Assembly: GCA_002347125.1 (NCBI GenBank)
Contig: DDXG01000037.1
Span: 1 to 9,873 of the forward strand
DNA: 9,873 nt
Reading direction: 5' to 3'
Origin: Phycisphaerales bacterium UBA2266
Lineage (GTDB): Bacteria > Planctomycetota > Phycisphaerae > Sedimentisphaerales > Anaerobacaceae
In this document: in pieces, positions 1-6,683 of the stretch
Layout: each line of letters begins with the position of its first letter
Position numbering within the stretch: the stretch's first letter is position 1
Notes under the pieces: model-generated
What the model saw: only the letters and a program-made list of their open reading frames with translations
The model's database searches: none
What the model was told of the DNA's origin: nothing
Made by a program: the position numbers and the translations under genes

Positions 1-1064
1 GGAGGATGACAAACGTTACAGCCGCCCTGATGAAGGCCACGGCCGACGATGATGAGGCCGTCCGCTCCGCCGCCATCCGGCTGCTGGGTTCGACGGGCGG
101 GGCCGATGAATTCCCCGTCTTGGTCAAGCTGCTGTTGAACGCCGGCAGCGCGTCGGAGATCCGCTCGGCCGAGCAGGCGTTGTCGGGCGTGTGCAGCCGC
201 CAGGCCCAACCGACCGCCGGCAACCTGGTGATTCACAAGGCCGTCTATGGAGCCGCGGACGGCCGCTCGGCGGACGTAACCGCCAAGGTGGCCGAGTTGG
301 TCAAGTCGGGCCAGTTGTCAATCACGGCCTCGAACGGCAACTTCGGCGACCCCGCCGAAGGCACCGTCAAGCAGTTGACCGTGGACTACACCGCCGGCGG
401 CGTCAGGCAAACCGCCACCGTCGCCGAGGGCGAGACGCTCACGCCCGCGGCCGCCGTAACGCCAAAGCCTCTCGTTGATCAACTCATCGCCGCATTGGAT
501 AAGGCCCAGACGCCCCAAAAGGCCGCCCTGTTGCGAGTGCTCAGATCGACAAAGACGCCGCAGGCCCTTGACGCCGTGCGATCCGCCGCCAAGGGCGAAG
601 GCGCCATTGCCGATGAGGCCGTCAGCATGCTATGCGACTGGCCCACCGCCGAAGCCCTGCCCGACGTCCTGAACATGGCGCAAACGGCCACGGACGAAAG
701 GGTCAAGGTCCTGGCCCTCCGCGGGGCCATCCGTATGATCCCCCTGCAGAGCATCTCCGAGCAGGACAAGCTTGCCGGGCTCAAGAAGTTGCTCCCGATG
801 GTGCAGCGCAACCAGGATAAGCAACTCCTGCTGGGAGCCCTCGGCAACATCGCCTCGGCCGACGCCCTGGCCATGATTATGTCCTACATGGACGATCCGG
901 CCACGAAGAACGAGGCGTGTTTTGCCGCCGTAGCCGTCGCCGAGCGAATCGCCGAGACCGACAAGGCCGCCGTGACCGAGGCCATGCAGACCGTCATCAA
1001 GACCACCACGAACCAAGCCCTGACGCGCCGCGCCCGCCAGGCCCTCAACAAGGCCCGCAACTGA
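1..1064 (+). CDS. HEAT-repeat protein with embedded DUF3395-like domain, C-terminal part
   Basis: The reading frame is open from the left edge to a TGA at 1062-1064. The first ATG (6-8) is probably an internal Met: GGAGG at 1-5 touches it, too close for a ribosome binding site, there is no signal peptide, and the protein begins in the middle of a helical repeat. Numbered from that Met there are 352 residues. Residues 1-65 and 155-352 are Ala/Leu-rich paired helices typical of HEAT repeats (for example DEAVRSAAIRLLGSTGG and DERVKVLALRGAIRMI). Residues 74-147 differ: they are beta-rich, with KAVYG, DVTAKV, NFGDPAEG, KQLTVDY and a final EGETLTP, which resembles the DUF3395 domain also found at the C-terminus of DnaJC11. 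HEAT arrays usually act as protein-binding scaffolds; the partner and substrate are unknown. Planctomycete HEAT proteins of this kind are often large and exported, so the missing N-terminal part may hold a signal peptide and other domains. Coding is secure; the true start and full length are not visible. Confidence 0.8.
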   Translation, partial: RMTNVTAALMKATADDDEAVRSAAIRLLGSTGGADEFPVLVKLLLNAGSASEIRSAEQALSGVCSRQAQPTAGNLVIHKAVYGAADGRSADVTAKVAELVKSGQLSITASNGNFGDPAEGTVKQLTVDYTAGGVRQTATVAEGETLTPAAAVTPKPLVDQLIAALDKAQTPQKAALLRVLRSTKTPQALDAVRSAAKGEGAIADEAVSMLCDWPTAEALPDVLNMAQTATDERVKVLALRGAIRMIPLQSISEQDKLAGLKKLLPMVQRNQDKQLLLGALGNIASADALAMIMSYMDDPATKNEACFAAVAVAERIAETDKAAVTEAMQTVIKTTTNQALTRRARQALNKARN

Positions 1065-1091
1065 CGCCCGTATATCAGGCATTGACTCTGC

Positions 1092-1123
1092 GGCGTACCC
1101 GCCCGATGCATGGCGGGTACGCC
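1092..1123 (+). terminator. Hairpin terminator after the HEAT gene
   Basis: A perfect 12-bp inverted repeat (1092-1103 with 1112-1123, arm GGCGTACCCGCC) encloses an 8-nt loop, 27 nt after the HEAT gene stop. The following bases (CCTTGTTCGTTC) are only moderately T-rich, so it is an imperfect intrinsic terminator, but its place between a stop codon and a new promoter supports the role. Confidence 0.6.
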
Positions 1124-1199
1124 CTTGTTCGTTCATATAAGACAATAAACCGCCCGCGGCGGACGTCCATGTTGGAGAATCGGCCTGTTTTTTTGGTCC

Positions 1200-1229
1200 T
1201 TGCAGTTGCTTGAGGCGTCCGGCTATAAT
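1200..1229 (+). promoter_or_regulatory. Sigma70-type promoter for the first Gfo/Idh/MocA gene
   Basis: A perfect TATAAT at 1224-1229 lies 18 nt after a weak -35 (TTGCAG, 1200-1205). Transcription would start near 1236, giving a leader of about 55 nt before the ATG at 1291. The leader includes the A/C-rich microrepeat at 1244-1272. The -10 match and its place downstream of the terminator hairpin support the call; the -35 matches the consensus at only three positions. Confidence 0.55.
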
Positions 1230-1243
1230 GCGGGCGACTCAGG

Positions 1244-1272
1244 ACGCACGCAATACGCAATACATAATACGC
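1244..1272 (+). repeat. ACGCAATAC-type microrepeat in the leader of the first oxidoreductase
   Basis: Overlapping degenerate units (ACGCACGCAATACGCAATAC, then ATAATACGC) fill the stretch just before the Shine-Dalgarno sequence GGAGAG (1279-1284). A similar run sits before the second oxidoreductase. The bias toward A/C with regular TACG steps stands out from the GC-rich surroundings. The function is unknown; it may keep the ribosome-loading region unstructured. Confidence 0.5.
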
Positions 1273-1290
1273 ATTTTTGGAGAGTAACTC

Positions 1291-2559
1291 ATGGCACAGA
1301 AGCAGACAATCACACGACGAGAGCTGCTCAGAGGCTCAGCCGCCGCCGGGGCACTGGCCTTTACGGGCGTGCTGCGTACGCCGGCCTGGGCCGGTGGCAG
1401 TGGCAAGATCCGCGTCGGTGTCATCGGCTGCGGCGGACGCGGCTCCGGAGCGGCCAACGATTGCGTCAATTCCGCCGGCGGTGTGGAAATCGTCGCCCTG
1501 GCCGACACCTTCGGCGACCGCCTCGGCGGGCTCAAGAACCAGTACAAGGTGCCGGACAACCGGTGCTTCGTCGGTCTGAACGCCTACAAGGAGGTACTGG
1601 CCCTCGATGACGTGGACCTGGTGATTCTGGCGACGCCTCCGGGCTTTCGTCCGGTGCAGTACGAGGCCGCCATCAAGGCCGGCAAGCACGTCTTCATGGA
1701 GAAGCCCGTCGCCGTCTGCCCCGCGGGCGTCAAGAAGGTCATCGAGGCCTCCGAGCTGGCGAGCCAGAAGAAGCTGGCCGTGGTCTGCGGAACCCAGCGT
1801 CGCCACGAGCCCAAGTATGTCGAGACCATGAAACGGATCCACGACGGCGCGATCGGCGATATCGTCTCGGCCCAGTGCTACTGGAACATGGGCGGCCTGT
1901 GGGTCAACAAACGCAGCGAGGGCCAGGGCGATGTCGAGTGGCAGATCCGCAACTGGCTGTACTTCACCTGGCTCAGCGGCGACCACATCACCGAGCAGCA
2001 CGTACACAATATCGATGTCATCAACTGGGCGTTCAAGGACGTGATCCCCGAACAGGTTCACGGCCTGGGCGGACGCCAGTGGCGAACCGCCCCCGAATAC
2101 GGCAACATCTTCGATCACTTCGGTGTCGAGTTCTTCTATCCCGGCGACGTGCGGACCATCAGCATGTGCCGCCAGATCGATGGCGCCGCCGACAACGTCA
2201 GCGAACGCGTGGTCGGCACGAAGGGCGTCAGCGACTGCGCCGGCTGGATCGGCGGCGAGAACGAGTGGCGCTACCGGGGGCCCAACCCGAATCCATATGT
2301 GGAGGAGCACAAAGACCTTATCGCGAGCATCCGCGCCGGCGAGCCGCTCAATGAGGGCAAACGCATCGCCGAGAGCACGCTGTGCGCCGTGATGGGCCGC
2401 GAGTCGGCGTACTCCCGACAGCAGTTCAAGACCTCGTGGTTCATGAGCCGTTGCACGCTCGATCTGCTGCCCCCGGACGATCTGAAACTCAGCGATTCCA
2501 AACCCGTGCCTGACTTTGCCATCCCGGGCAAGTATGAACTGCCGGGCTTTCGGGCGTAA
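1291..2559 (+). CDS. Tat-exported Gfo/Idh/MocA family oxidoreductase
   Basis: The product is 422 aa, a normal length for an exported member of this family. The N-terminus has a twin-arginine signal (TRRELLRG, residues 8-15), a hydrophobic stretch, and a likely cleavage after AWA (residue 34), so it should be folded with its cofactor in the cytoplasm and exported. A Rossmann NAD(P)-binding fold follows: VGVIGCGGRGSG (42-53), with D72 placed to contact the adenosine ribose. The family motif EKPV (137-140) supplies the catalytic lysine K138. Further conserved blocks are GTQRRHE (167-173) and SGDHITEQHVHNIDVINW (229-246), whose histidines and aspartate probably line the active site in the C-terminal alpha/beta domain. 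Such enzymes oxidise or reduce sugars, inositols or related polyols with bound NAD(P); the substrate here cannot be read from sequence. GGAGAG 7 nt upstream fixes the start. A paralogue follows 165 nt downstream. A GH109-like glycosidase role, which uses the same fold, is an alternative. Confidence 0.92.
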   Translation: MAQKQTITRRELLRGSAAAGALAFTGVLRTPAWAGGSGKIRVGVIGCGGRGSGAANDCVNSAGGVEIVALADTFGDRLGGLKNQYKVPDNRCFVGLNAYKEVLALDDVDLVILATPPGFRPVQYEAAIKAGKHVFMEKPVAVCPAGVKKVIEASELASQKKLAVVCGTQRRHEPKYVETMKRIHDGAIGDIVSAQCYWNMGGLWVNKRSEGQGDVEWQIRNWLYFTWLSGDHITEQHVHNIDVINWAFKDVIPEQVHGLGGRQWRTAPEYGNIFDHFGVEFFYPGDVRTISMCRQIDGAADNVSERVVGTKGVSDCAGWIGGENEWRYRGPNPNPYVEEHKDLIASIRAGEPLNEGKRIAESTLCAVMGRESAYSRQQFKTSWFMSRCTLDLLPPDDLKLSDSKPVPDFAIPGKYELPGFRA

Positions 2560-2566
2560 GCGACTT

Positions 2567-2644
2567 GGGTGGCAGCCTTTCGCGTCAGCGAAGGGCTGGT
2601 TCGGTCCGGCCCTCGCCTTTCCCGAACCGGCTTCGGGGCCACCC
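2567..2644. repeat. Branched palindromic intergenic element
   Basis: An outer 7-bp inverted repeat (GGGTGGC 2567-2573 with GCCACCC 2638-2644) encloses two further hairpins. Arm one pairs CAGCCTTTCGC (2573-2583) with GCGAAGGGCTG (2588-2598) over a 4-nt loop, with one G-T pair. Arm two pairs GGTTCGG (2598-2604) with CCGAACC (2622-2628). The element begins 8 nt after the first oxidoreductase stop. No T-run follows, so it is not a standard terminator. The layout resembles REP-like or small non-coding mobile palindromes, but it could equally be an mRNA-stabilising or processing structure. Confidence 0.5.
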
Positions 2645-2645
2645 C

Positions 2646-2705
2646 GACGCAACACGCGCGACGAAACACGCGGTACAATATACGAACGACGAAATACGAA
2701 ATACG
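2646..2705 (+). repeat. ACGAAATACG-type microrepeat before the second oxidoreductase
   Basis: Degenerate units run almost continuously: ACGCAACACG, ACGAAACACG, then ACGAACGACGAAATACGAAA with a last TACG. They end just before the ribosome binding site AAGGAG (2711-2716). TACAAT at 2674-2679 could act as a -10 box, but no good -35 is visible. It parallels the run at 1244-1272. Confidence 0.5.
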
Positions 2706-2724
2706 ATGTTAAGGAGATAACCTG

Positions 2725-4068
2725 ATGGCATCGTCAGAGAATACCAAGGTAGAATTGAGCAAGAGCGCCACGATCGCGGGCGCTGTTGCGGCCGCCGGCG
2801 CCGTGGCGCACATGGCCTACGCGGGCGCAACGGGCAAGATCAAAGCCGGGCTGTTGGGCTGCGGCGGACGCGGCACCGGAGCGATCCGCCAGTGTCTCGA
2901 CGCCGATCCCGGCGTCGAAGTCATCGCCGTGGCGGACCTCTTCGAGAACAAGGCCCGCGGCGCGGCCAACAGCCTGCGGCGCGACGAGAAGTACAAGGAT
3001 CGCGTCAAGATCGAGGACGACCATATCTTCTCGGGCTATGACTGCCACGAGAAGCTCGCCGCCTGCGAGGCCGACCTGCTGTGCATGGCGACAGCCCCGG
3101 CGTTCCGCGGGCGCCAGTTGATGGCCGCGATCAAGGCCGGCAAGCATGTCTTCACGGAAAAGCCCGTGGCGACGGACGTCGCCGGTTGCCGTGAGGTCAT
3201 TGCCGCGTCGGAACTGGCCAAGACCAAGGGCTTGGCCATCGTCGCCGGGACCCAGCGCCGCCACGAATTCAGCCGCGTGGAATTGTTCAAACGGATCCAC
3301 GACGGGGCCATCGGCGAGCCGGTCGGCGGCCAGTGCTACTGGTTCGGCGGCGGCATCTGGTTCAAGGGGGCCGACGGCAACATGAGCGAACTGGATTGGC
3401 AGTGCCACAACTGGTACCACTTCAACTGGATCAGCGGCGACCAGATATGCGAGCAGCATATTCACAACATCGACGTGATGAACTGGTGCTTCGATGGTCC
3501 GCCCGCCAAGTTCACGGCCGTGGGCGGCCGCGGCTGGCGCACCTGGAATGAGGACCAGATCAGGACCGCCAAGGCGGTCTGTCGCAAGTTCAACAACGAC
3601 AGCGAGGAAGGCTGGGAGAAATACAACGGCGACATCTGGGACCATATCTACGCCGAATTCGAGTATCCCAACGGCGCCCGTTGCCTGAGCTTCAGCGGGC
3701 ACAGCCCCGGAACCGGCCGTAACGGCGAGAAGCTCGTCGGCACCAAGGGCACCAGTAACTGCAGTAACAGCTACAGTGGCGAGAACTCCTGGCGATACGA
3801 AGGACGGAACGTGGACCCGATGCTCCAGGAGCATATCGACCTGATTAAGAGCATCCGCGCCGGCGAGCCGCTCAATGAGGGCGTCCGCGTCGCCGAGAGC
3901 ACGCTGACCGCCATCGGAGCCAGAATCGCCGCCTACACCGGCCGGACCTTCAGTTGGAAGTGGCTGCTCAACTCCTCCAAGCAGAGCCTCGTGCCCACGC
4001 AGGAGGAACTCATGGCGGGCAAGCCCCTCTACCACCCCATCGCCACCGGCCGCGACCCGCTCGTCTGA
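2725..4068 (+). CDS. Gfo/Idh/MocA family oxidoreductase, paralogue without a twin-arginine motif
   Basis: The product is 447 aa and clearly related to the preceding gene. It has a Rossmann motif LLGCGGRGTG (43-52), D71 at the end of the second strand, EKPV (145-148, catalytic K146), GTQRRHE (175-181) and SGDQICEQHIHNIDVMNW (237-254). Its closing block SIRAGEPLNEGVRVAESTL is shared nearly word for word with the paralogue. An insertion around residues 265-300 makes it longer. It probably performs NAD(P)-linked redox chemistry on a sugar or polyol; the substrate is unknown. The N-terminus aligns with the Tat signal of the neighbour but reads KVELSKSATIAGAV, with no RR pair, followed by a hydrophobic run ending AYAG. 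Export could therefore be Sec-type, impaired or absent. An in-frame TAA at 2710-2712 excludes a longer start, and AAGGAG 8 nt upstream supports this ATG. It may share the transcript of the first gene or use its own weak promoter. Confidence 0.9.
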   Translation: MASSENTKVELSKSATIAGAVAAAGAVAHMAYAGATGKIKAGLLGCGGRGTGAIRQCLDADPGVEVIAVADLFENKARGAANSLRRDEKYKDRVKIEDDHIFSGYDCHEKLAACEADLLCMATAPAFRGRQLMAAIKAGKHVFTEKPVATDVAGCREVIAASELAKTKGLAIVAGTQRRHEFSRVELFKRIHDGAIGEPVGGQCYWFGGGIWFKGADGNMSELDWQCHNWYHFNWISGDQICEQHIHNIDVMNWCFDGPPAKFTAVGGRGWRTWNEDQIRTAKAVCRKFNNDSEEGWEKYNGDIWDHIYAEFEYPNGARCLSFSGHSPGTGRNGEKLVGTKGTSNCSNSYSGENSWRYEGRNVDPMLQEHIDLIKSIRAGEPLNEGVRVAESTLTAIGARIAAYTGRTFSWKWLLNSSKQSLVPTQEELMAGKPLYHPIATGRDPLV

Positions 4069-4126
4069 GCGAAGCTGCGTCGGCATGACGTCAATAGCTC
4101 TTGTCATGCTGAGCGAAGCGAAGCAT
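4066..4126. repeat. GTCATGCTGAGCGAAGC palindromic repeat element
   Basis: CTGAGCGAAGC occurs twice, at 4065-4075 (overlapping the TGA stop of the second oxidoreductase) and at 4109-4119. Between them GCATGAC (4083-4089) pairs with GTCATGC (4103-4109). ATGCT (4106-4110) and AGCAT (4122-4126) form another small stem around GAGCGAAGCGA. From memory, strings of the type GTCAT-C-TGAGCGAAGCGAAG are common intergenic repeats in many environmental bacterial genomes, so this is probably a copy of a dispersed palindromic repeat. Confidence 0.5.
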
Positions 4127-4133
4127 CTCATAC

Positions 4134-4162
4134 AAAGGCCCCTTTCGAGGGGCCTTTCTCTT
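4134..4162. terminator. Bidirectional intrinsic terminator with a TTCG loop
   Basis: A perfect 10-bp stem (AAAGGCCCCT 4134-4143 with AGGGGCCTTT 4148-4157) closes on the very stable tetraloop TTCG. TTTCTCTT follows on the plus strand, and the 5' As give a short U-run on the minus strand. It sits between the convergent second oxidoreductase (ends 4068) and the beta-propeller gene (ends 4198), so it can end both transcripts. Confidence 0.85.
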
Positions 4163-4197
4163 GCGCTCAAAACGAGATCCGCGGCAAGCCGGCGCCG

Positions 4198-5502
4198 CTA
4201 TTGGCCAGCGGCGAGGCTGACGGCCAGCAATTCTCTGTCGTTGCGGACATAGACGCAACGGTTTGCGAAGGCCGGGTGCGACCAGCAGACACCGCCTCGC
4301 TGATTCAATTGCTGGGTCGTAGGGTCGATGATGTGCGTGCGGCTTATTTCACGGTAACCCTCAGTGGAGAGCCGACAGATAATCAGATCGCCCTTCTCGT
4401 TGAACATCCATAATACATCGTCGTTCCGGCGGATGATATGGACGTTGGCCCAGCGGTTTCGCGGGACCGGCTCGATGGAGCCCCATATCCGGTCGCCTGT
4501 CTTGAGATCGAGGCAGCGAAGCTCGCCGAAGCTGTCGATTCCGTAGACGTAATCGCCGAGGATAACAGGCGTCGAAATACAACAGTGCAGGCTCTCGGTG
4601 CTCTGCTCGCTGGCGCCGCGGCGGTGCCAGAGCTTCTCGACGGCAAGGGCATTGGGGTCCACCCTCAGCACCATCGAGCCGTCGTAGAAGCTGGACACAA
4701 AGAGATAATCGTCGGACAGCACCGGCGTGGCGATGTTGATGACCATGCGGGTCGGGACGAACGGCTCCTGCCAGTGCAACTGTCCGGTCAGGGGGTCAAG
4801 TCCCGCGACGCGGTCGCCCGTCCAGCAGACCAGCACGCGCCGGGCGGCCTGTTCGATCATGATCGGCGCCGAATACGAGGCCCGGTCGTCCAGGGCCCGC
4901 CACTTCTCATCGCCGCTCTTGGCGTCAAAGGCCACGATGCAGGCACCATCGGCGCCGCCGATCTGGACGATGAGCAGTTCGCCCTCGACCAACGGGGCCG
5001 CGGCAATCCCCCATATCGGCATGGCGATCTTGTACTCGGTTCGCCCGTCTTTGCTCCAGAGGACCTCGCCGGTGGCGGCGTCGAAGCAGTGCAGATGCCC
5101 GGCCGTCCCCAGGAAATAGGCCCGCCCGTCATGGACCGTGATCGAGGCGCGGGGCCCGGCCGTATAACCTATCGAACCATAGCGGCACTCATACTCGTAG
5201 GCCCACACCCTCGCGCCGGTGTCGGCGTCGAAACAATGGACCCTCTCCTGCTCGGTCGGCTTCTCGACGCGGTCGGCCACATACACGCGGCCGTTGGCGA
5301 CAGTCGGGCCGCAGTAACCGGCTCCCACCTCTGCCCGCCACAAAGGCTCCAGGCGCGGACCGGCGAATCGCTGCACGATGCCGTCCTCCCGCCAGAGGCC
5401 GTCCCGTTGCGGACCTCGCCATTGGGGCCAGTCATCCGCCAGAGCCATGCCGCCCGATAGAAGGAGCCAAGTGCCGACCCATACGCTTACACGAATAGAC
5501 AT
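4198..5502 (-). CDS. Exported PQQ-like beta-propeller repeat protein
   Basis: The product is 434 aa from the ATG at 5502. A TTG at 5514 would add four residues (MGNG), but neither start has a strong ribosome binding site; the ATG puts the signal peptide directly at the N-terminus. Residues 1-22 form a Sec signal peptide ending ALA, and the mature protein opens with DDWPQWRGPQRDG, a motif typical of planctomycete secreted propellers. About seven to eight PQQ-like blades follow, each with a strand plus a D-x-x-TG-x-x-xW turn: CFDADTGARVW, CFDAATGEVLW, AFDAKSGDEKW, GLDPLTGQLHW and CLDLKTGDRIW are clear. The fold is that of BamB and of quinoprotein dehydrogenases, but catalytic PQQ-binding residues are not evident, so it is more likely a periplasmic or surface binding or scaffold protein. 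It follows two pseudopilin genes on the same strand with a 111-nt gap, so co-transcription is possible. The precise role is unknown. Confidence 0.88.
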   Translation of the reverse strand: MSIRVSVWVGTWLLLSGGMALADDWPQWRGPQRDGLWREDGIVQRFAGPRLEPLWRAEVGAGYCGPTVANGRVYVADRVEKPTEQERVHCFDADTGARVWAYEYECRYGSIGYTAGPRASITVHDGRAYFLGTAGHLHCFDAATGEVLWSKDGRTEYKIAMPIWGIAAAPLVEGELLIVQIGGADGACIVAFDAKSGDEKWRALDDRASYSAPIMIEQAARRVLVCWTGDRVAGLDPLTGQLHWQEPFVPTRMVINIATPVLSDDYLFVSSFYDGSMVLRVDPNALAVEKLWHRRGASEQSTESLHCCISTPVILGDYVYGIDSFGELRCLDLKTGDRIWGSIEPVPRNRWANVHIIRRNDDVLWMFNEKGDLIICRLSTEGYREISRTHIIDPTTQQLNQRGGVCWSHPAFANRCVYVRNDRELLAVSLAAGQ

Positions 5503-5532
5503 GCCGTTGCCCAAAGCCGATTGATGCCCACG

Positions 5533-5550
5533 GCCGGTCGCGCGACCGGC
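5533..5550. repeat. Perfect 18-bp palindrome upstream of the beta-propeller gene
   Basis: GCCGGTCGCGCGACCGGC is its own reverse complement and lies 30 nt before the ATG of the beta-propeller gene on the minus strand. It could be a dimeric-repressor operator, or a 7-bp hairpin with a CGCG loop in the leader. No protein partner can be named. Confidence 0.45.
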
Positions 5551-5613
5551 GTGCTGAGGCTGCGGGCCAATCTAACATACCCCCACCCAGCAAACAAGCG
5601 CGTCCAAGCCTCG

Positions 5614-6567
5614 TCATACGCCGCTACCTGGGTCGGATGCCGTTTCGCCGGGCGTCGCGCCGCAACTGGTCTTGCCATCGTTGACGACGAACGAGTCCTC
5701 ACGCTTGCGCAGGTTCGTGGGCGGGTGTGTATTCGTCGGGCCGTTGCCGGTGCGGCGATCCGTGCCGTTCCAGTGGGTGTAGATGTTGTCCTCGTTGACG
5801 CCGACGGTGGGTTTCTTGGCGAACTCGACGTGGCTGTCCAGGAACAGCACGTTCTGGCCCTCGTCCTGGTGCATCTTGCTGTTGCCCTTGCGGACGTACT
5901 CCGTGTTCGGCGTCGCCGAGGTGATGGTCGCGGCGAAGTCGTTCCAGTCGTTATTCCGGGGCCGGCCGTCTCGAATGCCGTCGGCCGTAACCCACGGATT
6001 GGGATCGGCCGCGACGGCCAAGCCGGGCTCGCCCGTCGTTCGCAACATGTACATGTCGAAGGGCATGTGGTACGCATAACTGCAATGCCGTTGACCGTTG
6101 TCGCCGAAGTCCCACAGGTCGATCATCTCTTTGTTGCCGGCCGCGGGATAGTCCTTGACCTTGAACTCGCTGACGTTCGAGTCGCCTTTGCACAGGAACG
6201 ACTTGGGCGTGACCTCGGCGTACTTGATGAGCAGGTAGAAGCACGACGTGATCGTCGCGCGGCTGTCGTAGGGCTCCACGCCCGGCCGGATATTGAACGC
6301 GGCTCCGCGATTGGCGGCCATCCAGGCGGGCGACCCCAGAGCGGGGACCCACAGCGGCTTCTTGCCCCCGGCCTTGGGCAACTCGTTGTCATAGTCGTTG
6401 GCGTAGATCAGCATGGCCTTGCCCAGGCCTGCGAGATTCGTACCGCAGTGGAGCCTGAAAGCCAACTGCCGCACTTTCGACAATGCGGGCATGAGAATGC
6501 CCATCAGCAGAGCAATGATCGCAATCACGACCAGAAGCTCCACAAGGGTGAAACCTTTGCGTTTCAT
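5614..6567 (-). CDS. Type II secretion/type IV pseudopilin-like protein, copy A
   Basis: The product is 317 aa. The chosen start is the ATG at 6567, because it places the prepilin signal MKRKG|FTLVE at the N-terminus and has AAAGGA (6577-6582) 9 nt upstream; a start at 6600 would add 11 unlikely residues. Prepilin peptidase should cut after G5 and methylate F6, with E10 as the conserved Glu+5. Residues 8-28 form the hydrophobic helix that anchors the protein and packs in the pseudopilus. The large head contains a late block HQDEGQNVLFLDSHVEF (233-249), the kind of H...G.NVLF.D.HVEF motif seen near the C-terminus of many planctomycete DUF1559-like pseudopilins. Five cysteines (41, 109, 126, 162, 302) are shared with the neighbouring paralogue. 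The role is probably a structural envelope or pseudopilus component; exact function unknown. No assembly ATPase or platform gene is nearby, so the machinery must be encoded elsewhere. Confidence 0.9.
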   Translation of the reverse strand: MKRKGFTLVELLVVIAIIALLMGILMPALSKVRQLAFRLHCGTNLAGLGKAMLIYANDYDNELPKAGGKKPLWVPALGSPAWMAANRGAAFNIRPGVEPYDSRATITSCFYLLIKYAEVTPKSFLCKGDSNVSEFKVKDYPAAGNKEMIDLWDFGDNGQRHCSYAYHMPFDMYMLRTTGEPGLAVAADPNPWVTADGIRDGRPRNNDWNDFAATITSATPNTEYVRKGNSKMHQDEGQNVLFLDSHVEFAKKPTVGVNEDNIYTHWNGTDRRTGNGPTNTHPPTNLRKREDSFVVNDGKTSCGATPGETASDPGSGV

Positions 6568-6604
6568 GGTTGACCGTCCTTTCCGCCGGACTTCCGGCAC
6601 GGTT

Positions 6605-6636
6605 GCCGCGGGCAGTCCAAGCGGACTGGCCGCGGC
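6605..6636. repeat. Hairpin upstream of pseudopilin copy A
   Basis: A 14-bp stem with one mismatch (6605-6618 with 6623-6636, arm GCCGCGGGCAGTCC) closes on the 4-nt loop AAGC. It lies in the 177-nt gap between the two pseudopilin genes. No T-run follows on the minus strand, so it is more likely a transcript-processing, stability or attenuation structure than a plain terminator. Confidence 0.45.
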
Positions 6637-6651
6637 TCTCCCGTTTCAGAT

Positions 6652-6683
6652 GGCGGTCCCGCAACTCCCGCTACGGGACCGCC
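6652..6683. repeat. Second hairpin between the pseudopilin genes
   Basis: A perfect 10-bp inverted repeat (GGCGGTCCCG 6652-6661 with CGGGACCGCC 6674-6683) has a 12-nt loop. It is 61 nt after the stop of pseudopilin copy B on the minus strand and may protect the 3' end of that message or end transcription inefficiently. It lacks a U-tract. Confidence 0.5.

Noticed and set aside
1150..1194. CCGCC/GGCGG hairpin at 1150-1162 with T7 at 1188-1194 as a second terminator
   Set aside because: The stem is only 5 bp and lies about 25 nt before the T-run, too far for an intrinsic terminator.
1336..2655. Long minus-strand open frame (439 codons) opposite the first oxidoreductase
   Set aside because: It mirrors a confidently assigned gene with high third-position GC; its product has no family features and is rich in Ala/Asp/Gly/Val, as expected of an antisense shadow.
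2734..4170. Long minus-strand open frame (478 codons) opposite the second oxidoreductase
   Set aside because: Same reason: an antisense shadow of a gene with intact Rossmann, EKP and HNID motifs. It would also run through the terminator at 4134-4162.
4438..5460. Plus-strand open frame (340 codons) opposite the beta-propeller gene
   Set aside because: The opposite strand has a signal peptide and regular propeller blades; this frame has neither recognisable motifs nor a ribosome binding site.
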